Shown here piece by piece: positions 1 through 11,083 of a DNA stretch of 64,000 nucleotides. This stretch comes from Diplodia intermedia. Taxonomy: Eukaryota; Ascomycota; Dothideomycetes; Botryosphaeriales; Botryosphaeriaceae. Position 1 is the first letter of the stretch, and each line of letters opens with the position of its first letter. A program made the translations under genes and the position numbers. The stretch covers positions 124,001 to 188,000 of the forward strand of contig JAKEKT010000033.1 of the NCBI GenBank assembly GCA_021495925.1. Direction: 5' to 3'. The notes under the pieces were generated by a model. That model was not told the origin of the DNA, ran no database searches, and saw only the letters and a program-made list of their open reading frames with translations.

Positions 1-1
1 C

Positions 2-2020
2 CCGCTACCTCCACCTCCAATCAACCAGGCCCGCACGCCGGAGGCATGGTTGAAGATGCAGGACAATATTTCTGCAAAAGAACTCATTGACTTCGTCAAG
101 CCAGGTTACCACAGCTTCGTTGCCCGTGTTTATGAGCCCCTAACGGTCGTCATGAAAGATGCGGACCGCAGAGGAGCTGCCAATCAGGCCCCGTCCGTGT
201 TCGCCGCCCTCCGCGATTTGGCAGAACAGCATTTCTTCCCCTTTGCGTTGGCGATCGTCTTCGCTATTGCAGCCGTCACCCTTCTAATGAACTACTTGCT
301 CTGGAACGAACTTCCGGAAGAGGATGCGGAATCGGGCGTCGGGGACGACCAGCCGCTTTCTGTCAGGAGTTTGCCGAAATCCCACGAGCTGGACGTCGTG
401 AAAGTTGCACCATGCAGCCAAGGGCACTTTGTGGCGATCAGTTTGGATCGGCTTACATCGATCTGGTTCCTCGATCATCGGACGCATGCGTACTCGCATG
501 TGATCCTCCAGACCTCCGCTCTGCAACCTCCACTTTGGCCCATAGTTGCAGCCGCAATAGATGACACAGGTCACTGGGTGGCACTCTTGACGGACTCTGG
601 CCGAGTTGCCTTGTGGAGCTTAGCGGAACGGCGGTTCGTGAAATCTCGAGTTCTTGACATCAGAGGCCAATCGCCAAGCGTCTTTGCTTTCGCATTCCAT
701 CAAATGGACGAAGTCGAGAGACTCAGCCTTCTGGTAGTCTTTCCCGACGGTCGATTCAATGAGGTCGATTTTCGCACCGGTCATCTCTGGACTCATCAAA
801 TATCCGAAGTTCCTCTCAGCAATGCAGCACTATCATGCTGTATCAAAGGACAACCAAAAATTGTCAGCGTTTCCAAGGATGGGGCGGTTCACCTGTCTTT
901 CCCTTTATCGGGTGAGTGGACGTCTGAAATCCTCGACGCGGTTGAGGATTGGAAGCATCCGGACCCAATCCACTCAAAGGTAAAGTACGTATATCCGATA
1001 CCATCACTATGCATGCTAGCGACGGTGCGGCCATTCCAAGTGGATCTCATCGACATACCAACAAGGACGCTTGTCCATACTTTTAAAACGGACCAGATCA
1101 AGAGGCATACGCTTCGCATTCTCCATTCGAAGAGGAAAATATGCGGGTGCCATTCCCCCACTGTACCGGATTTCACGATTGTATATACCGACTCAGAAAC
1201 ACACGACTGCATAATGCATACATACGCGCCCGGGGAAGGGTCAGCAAACGGCCTCATTTGCCTTCGGCCGCCAGCGCTAGGGGAAGACGACCACATCACA
1301 TGCTCAGGGTTCGAGAGGGCTACGGAGGCCGTCCATTCGGTCAAATCACCTGGCTCGTGGGAAGCGACGTGCATACCCTCGGTTGTCGGCATTCGTAAAC
1401 GGCCTGCGAACGACACGCCCCCGGTGAGATCTACAGCGTCGGATATCAGCTACTTTCCCATAACGGCAGCATCCTCGAATCCGTTCCAGAACGGGACGTT
1501 GAAACACCGCGACAAGTCGCTCGTGAGCAGACATAAGGCGAACGGAGGGCCATCGGGGGCCAATGGCCACTACCGCAAGTCGGCGGCAGCGTCTCCGGAC
1601 AGCACAGGCTCGGAGACTGAGGAATGGCAAGCATGGACGCTTGCGGCGAACGGTGAGCTCCACACGACCCCTCTGTTGCCCCGTCCGCGCAGGGATTCGA
1701 CGAGTGAGGTGTACCTGGAGGACGATTTTGAGGAGGAGCAGCTGTTCGTGTCGAAGCCGGGGCCAATTGTCCGAATAGGCAAGAAGAGCGTGGCTGTGGG
1801 GTTCGGCAACGCTCTCAAGATCATCTCGCTGGGAAGCGAGAGGTTCGACGAGGAGACGGCGAACGCGGTCATGGACTCGGCAACGCTGGGCCTGACGTGG
1901 AGGAAGAAAGCACAGGGGAAGAAGGCCGGAGAGCGGGAAAAAGAGCGGGAGCGGATTGAGAGGATCGAGCGGGAAAAGGCATCGGGTGGCGGTGGGTTAC
2001 GGTGGGAAGGGCAGGCGTAA
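2..2020 (+). CDS. SCAP-like SREBP cleavage-activating protein, C-terminal part (5' partial)
   Basis: The reading frame is open from base 2, runs off the left edge, and stops with TAA at 2018-2020. The visible part has a juxtamembrane segment (KMQDNISAKELIDFVKPGYH, then RVYEPLTVVMKDADR), one hydrophobic helix (FFPFALAIVFAIAAVTLLMNYLL), and a long region that reads like WD40 blades (for example GHWVALLTDSGRVALWSL). It ends in a highly charged Lys/Glu/Arg tail. SCAP/Scp1 proteins carry eight membrane helices with a sterol-sensing domain followed by a cytosolic WD40 domain; this would be the last helix plus that domain. In fungi SCAP escorts SREBP for sterol- and oxygen-responsive processing. The sterol-sensing domain lies outside the window, so the call rests on architecture and a few motifs. 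Another ER membrane WD40 protein is possible. Confidence 0.65.
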   Translation, partial: PLPPPPINQARTPEAWLKMQDNISAKELIDFVKPGYHSFVARVYEPLTVVMKDADRRGAANQAPSVFAALRDLAEQHFFPFALAIVFAIAAVTLLMNYLLWNELPEEDAESGVGDDQPLSVRSLPKSHELDVVKVAPCSQGHFVAISLDRLTSIWFLDHRTHAYSHVILQTSALQPPLWPIVAAAIDDTGHWVALLTDSGRVALWSLAERRFVKSRVLDIRGQSPSVFAFAFHQMDEVERLSLLVVFPDGRFNEVDFRTGHLWTHQISEVPLSNAALSCCIKGQPKIVSVSKDGAVHLSFPLSGEWTSEILDAVEDWKHPDPIHSKVKYVYPIPSLCMLATVRPFQVDLIDIPTRTLVHTFKTDQIKRHTLRILHSKRKICGCHSPTVPDFTIVYTDSETHDCIMHTYAPGEGSANGLICLRPPALGEDDHITCSGFERATEAVHSVKSPGSWEATCIPSVVGIRKRPANDTPPVRSTASDISYFPITAASSNPFQNGTLKHRDKSLVSRHKANGGPSGANGHYRKSAAASPDSTGSETEEWQAWTLAANGELHTTPLLPRPRRDSTSEVYLEDDFEEEQLFVSKPGPIVRIGKKSVAVGFGNALKIISLGSERFDEETANAVMDSATLGLTWRKKAQGKKAGEREKERERIERIEREKASGGGGLRWEGQA

Positions 2021-2974
2021 ATTCGGGCTGGGGCGGGAAAGGTGGTGGACGAAAATGTGTATGAAACGGTAAAAAGATTAACGTTCTCGGGGATATTGGG
2101 GAATTACCGCAACGGGGTCCGCGGGAGGGTTTCTCGGGGAGGCGTTCAAGGCGCAACGGCTGGTAGTTCGCCACACTACTCACGTACACACACGCATCAC
2201 ACATACATACACACGGGGCGCGGGGCGGAACGAGGCGCTGGCGGCATGAACTGGCGGAAGCGGCACGCTTTGACTAAAGCATGACGGACGGATTATTGAA
2301 TGGCTGCGGGCTGATGGGAGCATGTAGTCGTGCAGAGTACTTGGATCGCGAACAACGCATACAATCTGACCCCGAGCTCGAATCTGGACTGCATCGCTCA
2401 GGAGACGTGCGGTGCTGTGCGGTGCCTGGCGCCGTGGTGGGAGCCGCCCCGAGGCCCGGCTGGAGCACAAGCGCGGGCGCCGCCGCCGCCGCGCTTCCGA
2501 ACGGCCAACGGCGCCCCGGAGCGAGCTTAGGCGCGTCCCTCGCTGTAGGTAGTGTGTGCTCTGTTTGCAGCAGCTGCACAAGCTCCATGTGCCTTCGTTT
2601 ATTCGCGGGCGGCGCTTCGCCTGGCCGCCTGCGCGTCTGTCTCGGCTCCCCGTGTGTCGGCAGCCGTCGTGCACCGCTTCCCCGGCCAAGGCCGCGGCAC
2701 GCAGCATCCCGCTGCTGGACAGGGTGCTGGCGGGCGGTGGAGGAGCTGGCCGTGGCACAACGAGTCAGGGTCGCACGGGCGTCGGAGTCGGGCCGTGCCT
2801 TGAACTGGTCTAAAGGTACACTTACTTACACCTTAGTCAGCCCGGCGCCAAAGGCAGCGGCGTTTCTCCCTTCGCTGCCTTCCGCCTTTCCGACCGCCAT
2901 CGAACCTCCGGCAGAAGCCAGGCCGTCCCACAGCCCTCCGCCGCCCCTCGCACGGCGAGCCTGCTCAGCCTGCC
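2021..2974. other. Intergenic spacer between SCAP-like gene and BED/Zn2Cys6 gene
   Basis: This holds the 3' end of the SCAP-like gene and the promoter and leader of the next gene. A short CA-rich tract lies at about 2185-2214. Overlapping ORFs on both strands have GC-driven Arg/Ala-rich composition and no recognisable motif. No gene is supported. Confidence 0.6.
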
Positions 2975-5900
2975 ATGGGCCGCAAGCCGAATCAGCTCAT
3001 CCTCGAATTCTTCGAGCGCGGACCCAAGCTCGAGGATGCCAGCAACCGCTACCAGCACACCTGCCGCTCCTGCGGCGAGAAGGTTGGTGTGCCTCGCCCC
3101 GACGCGCGCACCCACCTCCAGCGCCTCTCACCGCTTCCTCCGCGCGACCTACGCTTACTCCACACCCACACTGACTCTCACCGCAGTTTCCCAAAGGCCG
3201 CATCGACACGCTGACCGCGCACCTCGTCAAGAAGTGTCCCGCCCTCACGGCCCAGGATCGCCAGCGCGCCATCCTACAATTCCATGACCTTCCCGTCCCC
3301 GATCTGCCGCCGCCACAGTCCTCGTCCGCCCAGGGGCCTGCACACCAAGTGACTGCTCCCCAGAAGCATGGCGCAACGAACCCCAGCCAGCCCATGACAT
3401 TACCCTACGCCGCGCCCAAGGCGGGCATGTCACGCCTCGAGGCTCTCGCCGAAGTGTCGCGCCAGCGCCTGGATCTCTCCGGCCAGCGCATTCCCACGCC
3501 CGATCCGGACCATCTCCCCGAGCGCCGCGGCTCCATGCGCGACGATGCCATGCAAAACCCGGGCCCCGTGTATGAGGACTTTCTGGTGCAGGACCACGAC
3601 CCCAAGCCCAACGCCGACTCCAATGGTAGCGCTGTAGATGCACCAAGTGCGTTAATCCCAGTCTCCTGCATGCATGTTCCCGAGAGCGAGGCTGCCCCGC
3701 CAATCATCTTAAGCTGTTCGCCGCCGCCCTTCGTTCGCGTGCGCCCGCATCGCGAGCTCGTGGCATAGTGCCGTTGTAGCTGCATGCCCGTTTGGGTGAA
3801 TGCTTTGAGTTTGAAATGGACTCTACGTAGCATAACTGGCAGCCTCGCTCCTGTTGCATTAAATTAGCCAGTCAAAAGTGAAGGTGCTAATTCTCCTGTC
3901 AACAGTACATAATACCGACCCGTCAGGCGGACAGCAACAGCAACCCCTCTATCAGTACGATCACCTCGCGGTCGGTTCGCCCCATTCCGCTGGCACCCCG
4001 ATACCGCCAGCATCATCCACGCCGCCCTCATCTACGCTTCCTCCCTCTTCCGGCGGTGCAGCTGCCACGACACACTCCCACCAATCACCCTTGGTCATGG
4101 CCGCGTCCGCTGCAGAAGAGCTGCGCGCCAACATGCCCAACGTGAACCACTCCATGGAACAGCATGGGAGCCCCGGCGAAGCAGCCTACAATCCTCAGAC
4201 AGGGCGCACAGGCATTTGGGCTTCTATTGACCCAGTGCTTCAGCTGCAAGACGCGACCCGCGACCATCCAGAACCCCACAGCCCCTCGCCAAACGCGACA
4301 TCTGCCACCTACCACAGGCCTATCGCGATCAACCCGAACGGCCAACAAACACACTTCACCACCGACTTCAGCATGAACCCCAAGCCAGCGAAACCGAAAG
4401 TGAGAGGCAGGTTTTCAGACTCCCGGCGCAAAGAGGTCCAGGAGGTTAGGAAGCGGGGCGCATGCATCAGATGTCGCATGTTGAAGAAGCCGGTATGGTG
4501 CCCTGACCTGCGTCCATACTCTCCGATTGTTAATGGTTCTTAGTGCTCTGGTGAGAGTCCCTGCAGCACCTGCCAGAACGTCGAAAGCGCGCGACTGTGG
4601 AAGCATCCCTGCATCCGCACGCGCATTGCGGAAGAGTTCAATCTTTACTCGGCGGGACTACACTCCGTCCTGGCCTTTCACTCGATTAGCTCCGCTAAAG
4701 CAAACTTGCACTTCGAGCACGTCCCTGGGAGGATCGAAGCACGGCTGTTCGATATTGAGCCCACCATGTACACGACATTCACCACACTGAAGGGGCTCCG
4801 TGGGGTGAATGGGCCCATTGATCCGCAACTGGTTGCTTCAGGCTTATCCATGGAGAGCATGCAAGATGTGGAGATCATTGACCCTGATGTTGAGGATATC
4901 GGCGGAAAGCTCGAGTCTTACATGAAAAGAATTGGCCCGATGATCTACGAGGCGGAAACATCACCGTTCATGAAACCTACACTCGTGATGGCGCACCGTC
5001 TGAGCGTCGAGAACAAGGAGGGGATTGAAAGTAAAGAAAGCCTGCTGTCTAAGGTGCTGGAATTGTGGGTCGCCACGAGGGTTCTCGCGGAGCCGGACCT
5101 TAAGTTCCAGCTCTTTTTCAACCACACCCAACCTCCCTTCAAGGATCCCGTCATCATGACTCCGCAGGACCTTGACTCGGTCCCCCAGACATCTCGCTTC
5201 CCCATCGAATTGGCGACTCGGTCGGAAGCCTACAGACTTATTGATGCACAAATACTCGGTGCAATGGAGAAGAGGGCTGCCAACCTCAGCAAGTTCGTCA
5301 TGAACGATTTAGAGCGTCGCCTCCTCCAGCGCCAACAAGCCAATCCTTTTGAGACTTTCCTAGTCTCTATGATTCTCCTGGCCTGCGTTGAGCGCATGTG
5401 CTGGTTGTTCAAGAGGTGGGAGAATCCGGTGCATGTTCCGACTCGGACCTATAGCGTGCCCCCGCCGGATCTGAAGACGGAGCTTGAGAAAAGCATTAAC
5501 GCTGCTAATGCCGCCGCGACTGCTGCGGAGAACGCCCAGAACAACATGGACCACAACGTTCCCATGCCAGATGCCCCACCGCCGCAAGAAGGCACTCCAT
5601 CGATGCAGTCTACGGCACAGGCAGCGACTGATGCTGCCAATGCACTTTTCTCGCAACCGCATCCAAACCGGTGGCCCCTAGACAAACCACCAGCATCCTA
5701 CAGTCAACAGGGCGAGCGCTTCAGTGACATTCTACACATGCTGCTGAAGATGCGCGGCGTCCCTCCGAAGACGACTACCGAGCCCATAACCAACATTGTG
5801 GTTCCAATCGACAACATGACCAACAACCAGACGACCAACGCCACCATCAACCCCAAGTCGGATGCGCTTGCCAAGGAGTGGTTTGCCGAGGTCAAGATCA

Positions 5901-6034
5901 CTCCGATGTATCTCGCAGAGAGGCGTAACGCCGTCTTCATTGGCAACGACCCGCGAGAGTGGGAGTGCTTCTACGTCAGCAAGATTCTGGTGCACAACGG
6001 CATCGTCGAGGGGACTGGCCGTCTCGTGCCGTAA
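2975..6034 (+). CDS. Transcription factor with N-terminal BED-like zinc finger and unusual Zn2Cys6 cluster
   Basis: Four exons are predicted: 2975-3082, 3187-3646, 3906-4492 and 4544-6034, giving about 881 aa. Introns are GTTGGT...CAG, GTGCGT...CAG (an alternative donor at 3626 is also in phase) and GTATGG...TAG. Exons 1-2 join a Cys/His motif C30-x2-C33-x14-H48-x4-C53, resembling a BED-type finger (HTCRSCGEK/FPKGRIDTLTAHLVKKC). Exons 3-4 join a zinc cluster C-x2-C-x6-C-x5-C-x2-C-x12-C (residues 376-408), preceded by a basic stretch (KPKVRGRFSDSRRKEVQEVR). The rest is Pro/Ser/Gln-rich linker and a helical C-terminal region like other fungal zinc-cluster regulators. It is probably a nuclear DNA-binding regulator; targets are unknown. 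The last cluster loop (12 residues rather than 6-8) is longer than usual. Confidence 0.8.
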
Positions 6035-6954
6035 TAAACCCTACGCCCTAGCCTCGCTCTGGTTGGAGGAGGCAGCTAGCATAATATTTCCCTTCTTGAT
6101 TGTGTTCGTGTAATCCCTTTTCCTTTTTTTTCCTTGTCGTTTTCAGCGGGCATTTCACCGGAGAGTATCGGCGTCTTTGCAGGAAGGATCTGCTTTAGAA
6201 AAAGGAGTGAGCGTGTTGATGGCTTCCGGGCTTCGGCGTGGCATGGCTCTCTCTCCCGGGGGCATCATCCTGAAAATACCCGCCACGGCCCAGACATGAC
6301 AGTTTTGCTTGTTTGCTTTCAGTCAGCGAGGCGTGCAGTGGCGTGGGAGTGTGTGGCGGATTCGATCACAGTTTTCATCGGGTTTTGCTTTTTTTGCAGC
6401 TACTATTAGCTTGCTTTCTCTCCTTTTCTTCCTGTTTGTTACGCAGTATCACGGGTACACGCGACCACGGATAGATGTAGGATTATGACATCGTCAATCT
6501 CGATCAAATATAGATGGCAATGAGAAGTCTTGTGGAAACTCGGAGTGTTTTGTTGCCTATTGTGGTCGATACGATACCTAGTTTCGATGCGTTGCAGGGA
6601 TTCAAGGCGGAAAGGATGCCGGGTAGCTGGGATGTGTGGCTTTTTTCGTGCGGTATATTTTACTTTTTTTTTTTTACCTCGATCGTGCTTGCTTATAGAC
6701 TTGAAAGACGGCAGCGGTTGAGGCGTAAAAGCTGTAGATAGGTGTTGCTTTGCTCCGGGTGTGGTTCGAACAAGGTGGGCAAGCGCAGGTGTAGGAAGCT
6801 AACACACGAGTCATGTCCGAGGGTCAGCCCCGCCAGATCCCAACCCCACGTTTGTGTTTCGTCCGCCGCGCATCCTTTCACTCCACATCTTCTTTTCCCA
6901 CTTCCACCGCCAACGAAAAACACTTTCCGTCCCAACTCACGCCCTTCCTTCACC
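6035..6954. other. Intergenic spacer, 3' flank and HAD-gene promoter
   Basis: Between two plus-strand genes. It is T-rich with several poly-T runs (for example around 6120-6130 and 6662-6674). No ORF with a recognisable motif and no RNA gene was seen. Confidence 0.6.
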
Positions 6955-8000
6955 ATGACAGACCAGACTATGTACGTATACCATGCACGTCGAATTGCCC
7001 CCCCACAGCCTCTGGATCCCCCCTTGCCCTCTTTCCCCCCCAAAAGAAAATACACAACAATCCTTCCGACTCACGCCATATCTCATCCCCCACCACTTTC
7101 CGCCTCCACCTCTACCACCACCACCACCACCACCACTAACCAGAACCCTTCGTCCCGCGCAGAAAACAGCTCCCGGCCATCCGGGCCTGCCTCTTCGACA
7201 TGGACGGCCTCCTCATCGACAGCGAAGACCTGTACACCATCTGCACCAACGCGGTGCTGCGCGAGTACGGCAAGCCGGACCTGCCGTGGTCGATCAAGGC
7301 GCAGATGCAGGGGCGGCCGGGCCCGCAGGCGGCGCACATCTTCCACGCGTTCGCGCAGCTGCCCATCACGCACGACGAGTTCATGGCCAAGCAGGGCGCG
7401 CTGCAGCGCGAGCACTTCCCCAAGGCGCGGCCGCTGCCGGGCGTGGAGCGGTTGCTGGGGGATCTGGCGGGGAGGACGGGTGGCGGGGTCGATCGGAAAA
7501 AGGTCCATGTCGCCCTCGCGACGAGCAGCCACGCCGGCAACTATGCGCTGAAGACGGCCCATCTGCCCGACCTGTTCGCCGTCTTTCCAGACGAGAACCG
7601 CGTGCTGGGCGACGACGCGCGGATCGAGCGGGGCCGCGGCAAGCCGCTGCCCGATATCTACCTGCTCGCGCTGGACACGATCAATGCGAAGTTGAAGAGG
7701 GAGGGGGCCGCGGACGGGGACTTGGTGCGGCCCGAGGAGTGCTTGGTGTTTGAGGATAGCGTGCCCGGCGTCGAGGCGGGGCGCAGGGCGGGCATGCAGG
7801 TCGTTTGGTGTCCGCATCCCGGGCTGGCGGAGGAGTACAAGGGCAGGGAGGAGGAGGTGTTGGCGGGGCGGACGGGCGAGCATAAGGGCTTGGATGATGA
7901 GAGGAGCGGGCGGGTGGGCGAGATTGGGGACGGGTGGGCGGTGCATTTGGAGAGTTTGGTGGACTTTCCGTATGAGAGGTTTGGGATTGAGGTTGTGTGA
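6955..8000 (+). CDS. HAD-superfamily phosphatase (HDHD1/pseudouridine-5'-phosphatase-like)
   Basis: Exon 1 is only 17 bp (6955-6971, MTDQ-); intron 6972-7162 has a strong GTACGT donor and GCAG acceptor; exon 2 is 7163-8000. The spliced product is 284 aa. HAD motif I (DMDGLLIDSED) with both catalytic aspartates lies near residue 18. Motif II is likely in LATSSH, motif III is a lysine near GRGKPLPDIY, and motif IV is EDSVPGVEAGRRAGM, all in the normal order for the beta-phosphoglucomutase-like branch. Family members dephosphorylate small phosphorylated metabolites in the cytosol; HDHD1-type enzymes act on pseudouridine 5'-phosphate, DOG-type on sugar phosphates. The sequence cannot separate these. 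The Met of the motif-I DMDG is an internal residue, not the start, because the spliced frame supplies the beta-strand before it (RACLF). Confidence 0.85.
7114..7137. repeat. (CAC)n microsatellite in HAD-gene intron 1
   Basis: About seven CAC/ACC units lie in the intron, just upstream of the acceptor at 7161-7162. Confidence 0.8.
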
Positions 8001-8524
8001 AGGTGTACGAGAAAGACATGAAAGGGTGGGAGTTTGATGTGTTCAGGATCGGACTGGCGTGAGGCGGGACTTGAGGCAAAATAGAGATCAGGGAAGAGAG
8101 ATGGGTAGGGTATAGACGACGCATTCTAGCATCTGCAATAGATACCGCGGAAATGAAACAACGGTAGCATCGGAGGCATTCGGTTTCCTCCAGCTATTCA
8201 GCCATCATAATGAGTGGAGTCATTTGCGTAAATACGGCTAGAACAAAAGCGAATATTGGTAGCCTGGTGTGCTATCCGAGCTTCAATTTTTAACGGACAG
8301 CAAAATGATCAATCAGATTTGTTTTGCAGTTCTCTGCATTCTGCGCCACAATAGCACCTGCCAGTCTATAGCCCTCTACCACTTGCGAGACGGAATGAGG
8401 GACACACCGTCTCTTTCGTATTCTCTACCAGGAAACCTGAACAAGCCCAAATCTACATCCCACGTCCCATTGATTACCATTTTACCCCTGGCACCTTTTC
8501 CCCAAACCAATACACACGCAGCCA
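8001..8524. other. Convergent intergenic region
   Basis: This separates the ends of the plus-strand HAD gene and the minus-strand TPR gene, so it should hold both 3' UTRs. An open frame at 8269-8568 is low quality and overlaps the TPR gene antisense. No other element was seen. Confidence 0.6.
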
Positions 8525-9644
8525 CTACTGCATCTGCACCGAATAACCTCCCGTCTTCTCATCCTTGACGAAATTAAAACTATCCGTGCTCAGCCCAAAC
8601 GGCTTCAGCAACCCGTTCCCCAAATTCTTCAGCTTGCCCATCATCTCGCCGACCTCCTTGTCCTTGGCCGCGTTCAGCCGCGCGGGCAGCTCGCGCAGCG
8701 CCTGGTCCACCGCCCTCTTGTCCAGCGGCGCCAGCCCGCCCGGCGTCGCCGCCGCCGCCCGGTAGTCGTCCTCGGCGCCCTGCAGGTCCGACCACGTGCC
8801 GAGCGATGAGCGCGCCTTGGCGCGGCGCAGGAGCGCCTTGGTGCGCAGCTTGCGGACGTCGGTCGGGGTGTGGGACAGGCGGCGGAGGTGGGCGAGGCGG
8901 CGGGCGAGGAGGGCGGCGTCGTGGCTGGCTTGTTCGGAGCGAGCTTTTTCTTGCTCTTCTTTTCCTTCCTGCTGCTGCTGTTGTTGTTGCGTGTCTGCTG
9001 CTGCCTGTGCCGGTGCCGTGTCGGCGGCCTTGGAGGTCTCCGGCTTCTTGGCTTCCGCGTCGTCGTCGCCGTCGCTGTCCGACAGCTCCTCCACCACGCC
9101 GCTGACATTCGGATCCACCTTGGGCTTGGCCCCGGTCTTGTCTTTCGCCCCCTCTTTCCCGTCTTTCCCCGCTGTTCCATTCACCCCTCGTTCCTCGCCG
9201 CCGTCCAGCCCCTCCAGCCTCTCCAGACTCTCCCCCGCCGCCGCCACCGCCTCCTTCCACTCCTCCAGCTTGACGTGGCACGCCGCCACGTTCGCCCGCA
9301 GCACCGCGACCTCGTAGTCCAGATAATCCGGCACGCTGGCCAGCGCGCGGCCGTACGCCGAGATGGCGTCGCTGTAGGCGCCCGTCGTGAAGAGCGTGTT
9401 GGCGTGCGTTTTTTGCTGGTTCGCGGTCGCGAGGAGGGACTGTTTCGGTGCACGCAGTGCGGGATCAGTAAGTGTGACAGAGAAGAGCGTGTGGAGATTG
9501 CGGCGAAGTGGGGCGGCGTACGGCTTCTTCGTCTGCGCTGAAGACGGGGTTGGCGCTGGCGGAGGCGGCGAGCTCGTCGGCGGCGGGCGCGGCGGTGGTG
9601 GCGGCGGCGGTGGGAGGTGTGGGGGATGATGTTGACGAGGCCAT
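8525..9644 (-). CDS. TTC1: TTC1-like tetratricopeptide-repeat protein
   Basis: Two exons on the minus strand: 9644-9522 (41 codons, MASSTSSPTPP start) and 9439-8525, with an 82 bp intron (GTACGC...ACAG) joined in phase 0; product 345 aa. The splice creates FSADEEA/SLLATANQQKTHAN, running into the first TPR (NTLFTTGAYSDAISAYGRAL) and VAVLRANVAACHVKLEEWKEA. An acidic Ser/Asp/Glu and poly-Gln segment interrupts the repeats. A later TPR follows (KALLRRAKARSSLGTWSDLQGAEDDYRAA), then a C-terminal helix (MMGKLKNLGNGLLKPFGL) typical of TTC1 and related co-chaperones. TTC1 family proteins are thought to act as Hsp70/Hsp90-linked adaptors in the cytosol. The low-complexity insertion between repeats is longer than I expect for animal TTC1. 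Confidence 0.8.
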
Positions 9645-11083
9645 TATCGGTGATGATTCGGTCGAGCTTGATGGATTGCTTCGGGCTGGTAGGATGAGTT
9701 GTGGTGGTGCGGGGTGTTGGCGTGGGGAAATGTAAGTGCTGCTTGTGCGCACGTTCTGCCAGGCGGTGGAATCTCGGGCTGCGTCATGCCAAGACGATGC
9801 GCGCGGAATTCGTTTCCGTCCCACCGCGGATAATGTCCGCTGCACCTTGATGGCCTTTCCAGGTTCTCTCGCGAGTTTTTTCTTTGCAGCTGCTGCCGAC
9901 GTACGTCGCACGAGCTCAGTTCCGGAATGGTATATTTCCAAGACTTGGTCTTATCATTACCCATCTTTCAAAGCAGAAGCTCGAGTTTATTGTCTGTGAA
10001 ACACAAATCCTCCATGTACCCGTCCTGACCCCATTATGTAATGCGGCGTCTAAATGCTGGGAAGACATTGTCAAGCAGCTGCATGATGAGATCGCACACA
10101 TTGAGAGGATTGTGAATCACGACGCAGGTGGACTTGAGCCTCTTCAAGTGGCCATTCAGGTTTGTCGTTCAGGAAAGCTGCAATGTCGTCAAAGTATTAG
10201 TAGATTCTGGCCTAGATGCTAACACAATCTCTAATGACACTGACCAACTTGCAGAAATGTATCGTCAGATGGTAGTCAAAAGCAAGAATTTACTACTTGC
10301 ATAGCTACTACTGCAAGCCTCTGCCAATGTCAATTTGCCTGGAGACAGCAGATCATGGGATTTCAGCATACTATGCGGCTTTCAGGAGTAATGATCAAAC
10401 GACGTAGAAATGCTTGCGAAGTGTTGGTCATTCCAAGCAAGGTGATGTTTGGTCTCCCCCATCCCCATGGGAGGCTTCCGTCCCTGGTGACTGTTGAAAT
10501 CAAACGAGGTACGAGAAAACAAACTACCAGCAAATGTCAAACAGGGAAGCAGTCAGTTCTATAAAAGACTACACAGTATCTCAACACAGCTGCTCTGCGA
10601 TCACTCTCAACGGTGGCTATTTTTTGAGGCTCTTATATCTGCTCGATATGGGAACAGGAACTGACCTCGCAGGGCTTGTGGCCCAAGCAGGCAGGCCATT
10701 ATATAAAGCAGTTCTGATGGCAGTAGAAAGATGGTGGATCACATTCCACTTGTTGAGGCTGGGAGTGCGTTCCAGCCAATCTCTTCAGTGTAAGCTTACG
10801 TCCACGTCAGCACCCCGAGAGCTTTTTTGTTGCGAGTACTGTGTCCGGCAGCGGTAGTGTCAGCCATGTGACGCGAGTGTGAAGAAGTAATTTGCGCCGG
10901 GTGGTGGTGGTGGTGGTGGTGTGTTTAGGCTAAGGCGCGCCCTTACGTCATGGCGTGGGCGGCGCTTCTCTTTTCAGCACGTCTTTGAACAAAGCTCACT
11001 CTGCTGCCTTGTGCAACGTTTTGCAGCTAACGCAAACCTTGCAGGAACATCTTCGCTTATGCACCGCTTCACACCCACCCGCC
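9645..11083. other. Divergent intergenic region with promoter sequence and possible relic
   Basis: This lies between the divergent TPR gene and DNA polymerase gene and should hold both promoters. A (GGT)n tract lies at about 10901-10922, roughly 160 bp upstream of the polymerase start. ORFs at 10355-10564 and 10534-10857 have no recognised motif. A separate spliced fragment is listed at 9884-10275. Confidence 0.5.
9884..10275 (+). pseudogene. Possible small spliced ORF or gene fragment, unrecognised
   Basis: The frame carries a protein-like stretch (WEDIVKQLHDEIAHIERIVN, then HDAGGLEPLQVAIQ) and meets a well-formed intron at 10160-10254: GTTTGT donor, CTAAC and TGAC branch-like sites, TTGCAG acceptor. 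After splicing only KCIVRW remains before TAG at 10273-10275. The open frame begins with CTG/ATG-poor sequence and no convincing start is visible. It could be a decayed gene fragment, a 5' exon set of an undetected gene, or chance. I recognise no family. Confidence 0.25.

Noticed and set aside
6750..6800. GGTTCGAA-containing sequence as a tRNA T-arm
   Set aside because: No matching acceptor, D-arm or anticodon stem could be found around it.
7114..7137. Repeat tracts (CAC, GGT, CT, ATG) as possible CRISPR or array elements
   Set aside because: Simple microsatellites without spacers, in a eukaryotic genome.
8580..9281. Gly/Arg-rich minus-strand frame and plus-strand Ser/Cys-rich frames across the TPR gene
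   Set aside because: Out-of-frame shadows of the TTC1-like coding sequence.
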